The notes beneath the pieces were generated by a model. That model worked only from the letters and a program-made list of their open reading frames with translations, had not been told where the DNA came from and did no database searches. 64,000 bases of DNA from Natronoarchaeum rubrum (GTDB taxonomy: Archaea; Halobacteriota; Halobacteria; Halobacteriales; Natronoarchaeaceae): NCBI RefSeq assembly GCF_024494695.1, contig NZ_JANHDP010000008.1:192059-256058 (forward strand). The letters are read 5' to 3'. Shown here piece by piece: positions 59,784 to 64,000 of the stretch (position 1 is the first letter of the stretch; every line of letters starts with the position of its first letter). The position numbers and the translations under genes were made by a program.

Positions 59784-59993
59784 ATGGAACAGCTCAGCTT
59801 CGACGTCGAGGGAATGTCCTGTGCCGGCTGCGAGGGCAACGTGTCCGAGGCGCTCGACGACCTCCAGGGCGTCAAGAGCGTCAACGCCGACCACGAAGGC
59901 GGTAGCGTGTCGGTCACCTACGAGGAGAAAAAGACCGACGCCGCGGAGATGAGCGACGCGATCGAGGCCGCAGGCTACGAGGTCGCCGGGTAG
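59784..59993 (+). CDS. Heavy-metal-associated domain protein (copper chaperone-like)
   Basis: 69 residues, one HMA domain: FDVEGMSCAGCEGNVSEALDDLQGVKSVNADHEGGSVSVTYEEKKTDAAEMSDAIEAAGYEV. The GMSCAGC loop (residues about 10-16) supplies the two Cys for Cu(I) or Zn(II). It could serve as a cytosolic chaperone for a P-type ATPase, none of which is in the window. Confidence 0.92.
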   Translation: MEQLSFDVEGMSCAGCEGNVSEALDDLQGVKSVNADHEGGSVSVTYEEKKTDAAEMSDAIEAAGYEVAG

Positions 59994-60133
59994 ACCTGAC
60001 GCCGCCCCGCGGAACGCCTCATCGGTTCACAGAACACCTGGTTTTTCGGGCGAACGCGCACCGACGCCGTCGCGGAGCGGCCGCGCCGTTCCGATCACGA
60101 AAGGGTAAACGGGAGGGCGGACAACCCACCGGC

Positions 60134-61066
60134 ATGGAGAGTCTCAACCGGATGGCGATCGAGCTGGTCGACGAAGCGCTGGACTTCGCCGAGGAGCTCG
60201 ATATCGGCGCGCGCGAACTCGACAACGAGGCGACGGTGCTGGACTTCGGCGTCGAGTTTTCGGGCGGCGTCGAGGCCGGACTGCTGCTCGCGGAGATCCA
60301 GACCGCCGGGCTGGCGACCGTCCAGACGCGGATGGACGAGGTCGCCGGCGCGCCGATCCCGCACGTCGAGCTATCGACTGATCACCCCGCGCTGGCGCTG
60401 CTGTGCTCCCAGAAGGCGGGCTGGGAGCTCAGCGCCGACGGGTTCGAGGGACTGGGAAGTGGCCCGGCCCGTGCGCTGGTCGGCGACGAAGAGGAGTTCG
60501 CGCGCGTCGGCTACCACGACGCGTTCGACCTCACAGTGTTAGCCGTCGAGAGCGACGAACTGCCCGACGAGGCCGTCGCCGAGCAGGTCGCGCGCATGGC
60601 CGACGTCGAGACCAGCGGCGTGTTCCTCCCCACGTTCCCGACCGCCAGCGTCGTCGGCAGCGTGACGACTGCAGCCCGCGCGGCCGAACTCGCCGCGTTC
60701 CGCCTCTCGGAGCTGGGCTACGACCCGCTGGATCTGGTTGGCGCGACCGCGAGCGCGCCGATGCCGCCGGTCGCCGGCGACGAGGAGACCGCCCTCGGCC
60801 GGACCAACGACGCGCTGGCCTACGGCGGGCAGGTCCACCTGACGGTCGACTCGGAGTTCGACCGGTTCGACGAAGTCGTCTCGACGGCGAGCGACGAGTA
60901 CGGCCGGCCGTTCGCCGACATCTTCGCGGACGCCGACTGGGACTTCTACGACGTCGAGGAGAGCGTCTTCGCGCCCGCGCAGGTGACGATCGACGTGCTC
61001 GGCGGCCCGACCGAAGTGTACGGCGCGACCGACGAGGAGCTGCTCGCCGAGAGCTTCGACCTCTGA
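60134..61066 (+). CDS. mch: Methenyltetrahydromethanopterin cyclohydrolase
   Basis: 310 residues. SLNRMAIELVDEALDFAEELDIGARELDNEATVLDFG opens the family. LSTDHPALALLCSQKAGWEL, FLPTFPTASVVGSVTTAARAAELAAFRLSELGYDPLDLVGATASAPMPPVAGDEETALGRTNDALAYGGQVHLTVD are the conserved core blocks. It interconverts N5,N10-methenyl- and N5-formyl-tetrahydropterin. Non-methanogenic haloarchaea keep it, probably for C1 transfer on a folate-like cofactor. A gggtaaac box at about 60,104 may be its promoter. Confidence 0.93.
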   Translation: MESLNRMAIELVDEALDFAEELDIGARELDNEATVLDFGVEFSGGVEAGLLLAEIQTAGLATVQTRMDEVAGAPIPHVELSTDHPALALLCSQKAGWELSADGFEGLGSGPARALVGDEEEFARVGYHDAFDLTVLAVESDELPDEAVAEQVARMADVETSGVFLPTFPTASVVGSVTTAARAAELAAFRLSELGYDPLDLVGATASAPMPPVAGDEETALGRTNDALAYGGQVHLTVDSEFDRFDEVVSTASDEYGRPFADIFADADWDFYDVEESVFAPAQVTIDVLGGPTEVYGATDEELLAESFDL

Positions 61067-61067
61067 G

Positions 61068-61568
61068 ATGTCCCAACAGCAGTTCAAACCGGTCCCCGAG
61101 CCGCCCGACTCGCTGGAGGGAATCGAGGAGGCTCGGCGCGCCGTCCCGCTGGTGCCCGACGCTCAGGCGGACTGCTGTGCGCGCCTGCAGGACCGGACAG
61201 GGCTGGGCAGTCGCCAGGACGCCGAGACGTGGCTCACGTTCTTGCGAGCGCTGGAACTGGTCGATCGCAAGCAAAACGGCTACGCGCGAACGCGCCACGA
61301 CCTCGACCGTGACGAACTCGCGACGGCGTTTCGCGAGCGCGTCGTCGGCGCCGACGACGCGCTGGACGCCGCTGCGGGGCTGTCCGGGGATGCCGCCTCG
61401 GAGCTAACGGGAGACGCCGCTGTCGAGGCTGCCTTCGAGGCCGTCCGCGAGGAAGTGCCCGAGTGGGAGCGGCGGCGCCACGACGACTGGGAGGCGGTCT
61501 GGCGCGACCGAACGGAGCGGTTGCTGGGGTGGGGCGCGCTGTTCGGCATCGACGCCGCCGATCGGTAG
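61068..61568 (+). CDS. Uncharacterised haloarchaeal protein downstream of mch
   Basis: 166 residues starting one base after the mch stop, so probably on the same mRNA. It appears to be all alpha-helical. VPDAQADCCARLQDRTGLGSRQDAETWLTFLRALELVDRKQNGYART reads like a winged helix without a clear wing, and the second half is acidic (DDALDAAAGLSGDAASELTGDAAVEAAF) and ends with a Trp-rich helix. I do not know the family. Confidence 0.6.
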   Translation: MSQQQFKPVPEPPDSLEGIEEARRAVPLVPDAQADCCARLQDRTGLGSRQDAETWLTFLRALELVDRKQNGYARTRHDLDRDELATAFRERVVGADDALDAAAGLSGDAASELTGDAAVEAAFEAVREEVPEWERRRHDDWEAVWRDRTERLLGWGALFGIDAADR

Positions 61569-61612
61569 GACGCCGGAAGATGGCTGCGGACCGAACGTGT
61601 CATCGGCAGCCG

Positions 61613-61637
61613 ACACCCACACACCACCGGTTCAAGT
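61613..61637 (+). repeat. Origin-type repeat, copy a
   Basis: A 25-bp sequence ending CACACCACCGGTTCAAGT. It is identical to copy b. Confidence 0.7.
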
Positions 61638-61810
61638 GCGAACCGAACGAGGAGAGGGGGTCGTCGTAGCGGCAGTGAGCCGGTACGATGGAACGAGCGA
61701 TTCAGAGACGGAACGTAATGTGGTGCTCCGAAACGGATGGCGAATCCCGAGATAGAGCGGTGCGAGCGGTCTATACCGGGAATAACGAATCCGAGACGGT
61801 CGGCCGGTGA

Positions 61811-61835
61811 ACACCCACACACCACCGGTTCAAGT
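61811..61835 (+). repeat. Origin-type repeat, copy b
   Basis: Identical over 25 bp to copy a, same orientation. A degenerate reverse copy (11 of 16 positions) follows at about 61842-61857. Confidence 0.7.
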
Positions 61836-61952
61836 CCGTGGTCAAACCAGTGGGGGGTCCGTGACGAGACGCTACGACGAGATGCGGTGACGAACATCAG
61901 CACGACGGCGTGCGATAACAGACAGCACTACGACGATGCGCCGTGACGACAA

Positions 61953-63170
61953 TCACGACTGCGGCGCGCGGTGACGGAGATCCGCCACGATGTCGTCGAA
62001 CGACCCGACGTCTTCGAGCGCGTCAAGCGCGGCCGCGATCGGAACCTCCAGCGCGTACTCGTAGTAGTTCCCGCGAGCGCCGGCGTTGCGCTCGTGGCGT
62101 TCGAGGACGCTCTGCATCGTCAGGTCGCCGAGGTGGTCGTGGACGGAACGCTTCGTGATCGGATCGACGGCGAGGTGGTCGCAGTACCGTCGGTACCGGG
62201 GATAGAGGTCGCGCATCCGGACCGGCGTCTCGTCGCGGGTCGCGTGGGCGGTGACCGCCAGCAACACGAGGTGGCCGTGGACCGTCAGCTGACGCATCCC
62301 CTCCTGCACGCGCTCGGTCTCGATCACGTTCCGGGCCGTCCGAACGTGAGACTCTGCGATCGCCTCGGCGTCGTCGTTGCTCGCGAGTTCGCCCGCCCGG
62401 AGCAGTAGCGTGATCGCCTGTCTGGCGCTGCCGGTGTCTTGGGCGGCGATCGCGGCACAGAGCGGAATGACGTCCTGATCGAGCGCGTCGTCGCGGATCG
62501 CCAGCTCGGCGCGCGACCGGAGGATCTGGCGCAGTTCGCCGGCGTCGTACGGCGAGAAGTGTAGTTCTTCCTCGCAGAGCGTGTCTTTGACCTTCGGCGA
62601 GAGCTGATCGCGAAACGCGAAGTTGTTCGAGATGCCGATGAGGCCGGGCTTGACCGATTCGAGGTAGCCGTTCGACCGAGCGCGGGGAAGCTCGTAGAGG
62701 ATGTCGTCGTCGGTGCCGATGTTGTCGATCTCGTCGAGGACGATCAGCACCGTCCCGCCGATCGACTCCAATTCGTCGTAGAGCATGTCGAACACGGTCG
62801 CTTCCGGATACCCCGTGGTGCTGATCTGACGCCCCGGGTCGCGCAGTTCGTTGACGAGGTGGACCGCGATCTGGTAGGAGGAGTTGAGCGTGTTGCAGTT
62901 GACGTGGACGATCGACAGGTCCACGTCGTCGTACTGTCGGCAGTCGGCGGCCAGTTCCGAGAGCAGATACTCGGTCGCCGCGGTCTTGCCGACGCCGGTC
63001 TTGCCGTACAGGAAGATGTTGTTGGGTTGCCAGCCGTCGACGACCGGTTGCAGCGCGTCGGTGTACGCGTCGAGTTCCTCGTCGCGAGCTTCCAGCGATT
63101 CCGGTTCGTAATCGTCGCGGAGCGCGTCCTTCTCCTCGAAGATCGACCGCCGACGAGTGAACCGGCCCAT
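61953..63170 (-). CDS. orc1: Orc1/Cdc6 replication initiator
   Basis: 405 residues. FLYGKTGVGKTAATEYLLSELA (residues about 53-74) is Walker A, VLIVLDEIDNIGTDDDILYELPRA Walker B, and LIGISNNFAFRDQLSPKVKDTLCEEELHFSPYDAGELRQIL holds the sensor-1 and Orc-specific segments. A C-terminal winged helix follows at about 310-405 (HGHLVLLAVTAHATRDETPVRMRDLYPRYRRYCDHL). It binds origin repeats and loads MCM. A TATA element lies 27 nt upstream, and repeats flank both sides of the gene. Haloarchaea often have several orc genes; this one is an origin-associated copy. Confidence 0.94.
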   Translation of the reverse strand: MGRFTRRRSIFEEKDALRDDYEPESLEARDEELDAYTDALQPVVDGWQPNNIFLYGKTGVGKTAATEYLLSELAADCRQYDDVDLSIVHVNCNTLNSSYQIAVHLVNELRDPGRQISTTGYPEATVFDMLYDELESIGGTVLIVLDEIDNIGTDDDILYELPRARSNGYLESVKPGLIGISNNFAFRDQLSPKVKDTLCEEELHFSPYDAGELRQILRSRAELAIRDDALDQDVIPLCAAIAAQDTGSARQAITLLLRAGELASNDDAEAIAESHVRTARNVIETERVQEGMRQLTVHGHLVLLAVTAHATRDETPVRMRDLYPRYRRYCDHLAVDPITKRSVHDHLGDLTMQSVLERHERNAGARGNYYEYALEVPIAAALDALEDVGSFDDIVADLRHRAPQS

Positions 63171-63194
63171 GCGTCTAGCAGTCAGCCAGCATCT

Positions 63195-63200
63195 GATAAA
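63195..63200 (-). promoter_or_regulatory. TATA element of orc1/cdc6
   Basis: TTTATC on the minus strand is centred 27 nt before the ATG at 63170. The origin repeat at 63202 begins one base away on its BRE side. Confidence 0.6.
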
Positions 63201-63201
63201 G

Positions 63202-63215
63202 CCACCGGTTCAACT
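63202..63215 (+). repeat. Origin-type repeat, copy c (short), next to the orc promoter
   Basis: CCACCGGTTCAACT, matching 13 of 14 bases of copies a and b. It lies where TFB would bind at the orc1/cdc6 promoter. Confidence 0.65.
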
Positions 63216-63247
63216 GCTTCGAGTGTGCGAGAGATATTTAAATGAGA

Positions 63248-63266
63248 ACACACCACCGGTTCGAAT
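63248..63266 (+). repeat. Origin-type repeat, copy d
   Basis: ACACACCACCGGTTCGAAT. It follows the TATTTAAAT box. Confidence 0.7.
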
Positions 63267-63481
63267 GCGCAGCGCCATCATGGAGCAGAACGACCCCGGA
63301 GCCGTCTGCGCGAGAGCCAGCATCAAAATCCGTACGCGGCGCAACGGAGTGGACTGATGTCCGTTACTCCCGGCCCGTTTTCAATACGTCGAATCGATCG
63401 TCGGTAGGTCCCTCGACGTCACGCCGGACGATGTCGCCGTGCCACCCGACGAGGCGGGGCATCCCGCCGAGAACGACACGC

Positions 63482-63500
63482 ACTCGAATCGGTGGTGTGC
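63482..63500 (-). repeat. Origin-type repeat, copy e
   Basis: The minus strand reads GCACACCACCGATTCGAGT, inverted relative to copies a-d. Confidence 0.65.
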
Positions 63501-63618
63501 AAGGCGGTACGGCAGTCGATCCGGTAGAGCGTAAGTCGGAAGACCACACGGAGAGATGGACCCCGCACTTCGTCCGTTGTTTCGTCCGGGAGCGACGCAG
63601 ATGGTACGGGAGTGATGC

Positions 63619-63636
63619 ACGTGAACCGGCGGTGTG
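63619..63636 (-). repeat. Origin-type repeat, copy f
   Basis: The minus strand reads CACACCGCCGGTTCACGT, with two changes from the core. Confidence 0.6.
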
Positions 63637-63709
63637 ATCCCACGAAAATGTCGGTGGGCGGTTCCGCGAAAGACGCTTCGTGAGAGGGACACGGTTGTGA
63701 TGCCATCCC

Positions 63710-63729
63710 ACTTGAACTGGTGGTGTGGG
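63710..63729 (-). repeat. Origin-type repeat, copy g
   Basis: The minus strand reads CCCACACCACCAGTTCAAGT, the closest minus-strand match to copies a and b. Confidence 0.7.
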
Positions 63730-63900
63730 AGTGCGTACGCGCCTGGGATCAAAAACTCGAAGCGGTAGACGACAAAGAGCACTCGACCCGCGACGACGAC
63801 ACGGAACAACGACTCGTACACAATGTCACCGGAAGCGCGCACCGTCCCGATCGATCGCCCACCCCACCGAAACGGCGGTGTTCAGATAAGGATTGAAGGG

Positions 63901-63949
63901 TGAGGCGTAGCGTTTTCAAAGTGATCTATGCCCGAAAACGCACGCCTCA
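63901..63949 (+). promoter_or_regulatory. Hairpin enclosing the transposase start codon
   Basis: The left arm at 63901-63917 pairs with the right arm at 63934-63949: 16 bp perfectly matched with one bulged A at 63909. The 16-nt loop 63918-63933 contains the ATG. In a transcript this would hide or expose the start codon depending on where transcription began. Confidence 0.65.
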
Positions 63950-64000
63950 GTGGTAGTATCGACCGAATCGAGTTAGGTTTTATGGAGCGAGAGGCAACAC
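63928..64000 (+). CDS. IS6-family transposase, N-terminal fragment
   Basis: 24 codons are visible before the window ends: MPENARLSGSIDRIELGFME and a few more residues. This start resembles haloarchaeal IS6-type DDE transposases, as I recall them. The catalytic residues lie beyond the window. Confidence 0.6.
   Translation, partial: MPENARLSGSIDRIELGFMEREAT

Larger units (their letters stand above)
61569..61952. other. Noncoding region, 384 bp, with two origin-type repeats
   Basis: The region lies between the protein gene at 61068 and the 3' end of orc1/cdc6. It holds two identical 25-bp repeats 198 bp apart (61613 and 61811), plus a degenerate reverse copy near 61842. I find no gene. Confidence 0.65.
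63171..63873. other. Candidate replication origin upstream of orc1/cdc6
   Basis: The region of about 700 bp holds two plus-strand and three minus-strand copies of the repeat, arranged as inverted sets around a 215-bp centre (63267-63481). A TATTTAAAT palindrome-like box is at 63234-63242 and two further AT-rich spots occur. No open reading frame here has acidic composition. This structure fits the standard haloarchaeal orc-adjacent origin, although the unwinding element is not obvious. Confidence 0.7.
63874..64000 (+). mobile_element. Left end of an IS6-type insertion sequence (cut by the window edge)
   Basis: The block begins with GGCGGTGTTCAGATAAG (63874-63890), a plausible terminal inverted repeat. 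The start of a transposase gene follows at 63928. The right end, target duplication and full length are outside the window, so the family call rests on the transposase N terminus and the end-like sequence. Confidence 0.6.

Noticed and set aside
61613..63729. CRISPR array
   Set aside because: The repeats are few, vary in orientation and lie at irregular distances of 30-1400 bp. No cas gene is near.
63861..63886. An eighth origin repeat (cgaaacggcggtgttcag)
   Set aside because: It matches only 11 of 16 core positions and coincides with the end-like sequence of the IS6 element, which explains it better.

Overview
The window comes from the chromosome of an extremely halophilic archaeon (class Halobacteria). 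The evidence is high GC, strongly acidic protein compositions, the archaeal ribosomal gene order with eS4, eL32 and eL19, Bat-type HTH_10 regulators, Tat-type lipoprotein signals, a dodecin, Orc1/Cdc6 and mostly leaderless promoters with a TATA element about 27 nt before the start codon. I cannot name the genus.

Layout. 1-6.6 kb: housekeeping and small genes (metallophosphoesterase end, PhnD-like binding protein, F420-type LLM oxidoreductase, two PCMT paralogues, zinc-finger protein, PhoU, winged-helix protein). 6.7-18.1 kb: a surface-glycan island with four glycosyltransferases, four sulfatase-like hydrolases and one flippase. An AT-richer block (about 12.1-14.05 kb) begins inside the flippase and ends inside the third sulfatase gene. 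18.2-22.9 kb: membrane metalloprotease, AIR-synthase-like protein, dodecin, Cbf5, Cmk and a DUF106/EMC3-type membrane protein. 23-35.9 kb: a catabolic region with a liv-type ABC transporter operon ending in a KAS III-like enzyme, an SDR, a thiolase/Zn-ribbon pair, an HTH_10 regulator, acyl-CoA ligase, alpha/beta hydrolase and MaoC hydratase. 35.9-43.7 kb: small genes, adenylate kinase, a 1137-residue MEDS-GAF-HTH regulator, an ArsR-type zinc protein and superoxide dismutase. 44.2-58.6 kb: the S10/spc ribosomal superoperon on the minus strand, from a SPOUT methyltransferase through uL3 to SecY. 59.2-61.6 kb: tRNA-Gly(GCC), a thiamine-binding-like protein, an HMA metal chaperone, Mch and a small protein. 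61.6-63.9 kb: an orc1/cdc6 gene bracketed by repeats, a probable replication origin. An IS6-type transposase gene runs off the right edge.

Most notable: (1) a shared 15-bp element lies exactly 37 nt before the start codon of three catabolic genes and 41 nt before a fourth, which suggests one regulon spread over 23-36 kb; (2) at least seven origin-type repeats flank orc1/cdc6, one of them lying against that gene's own TATA box; (3) the GC mosaic in the glycan island has a sharp junction at a stretch shared by two sulfatase paralogues; (4) a chimeric remnant of the adk 3' end lies about 0.4 kb from adk; (5) a hairpin places the start codon of the IS6 transposase in its loop.
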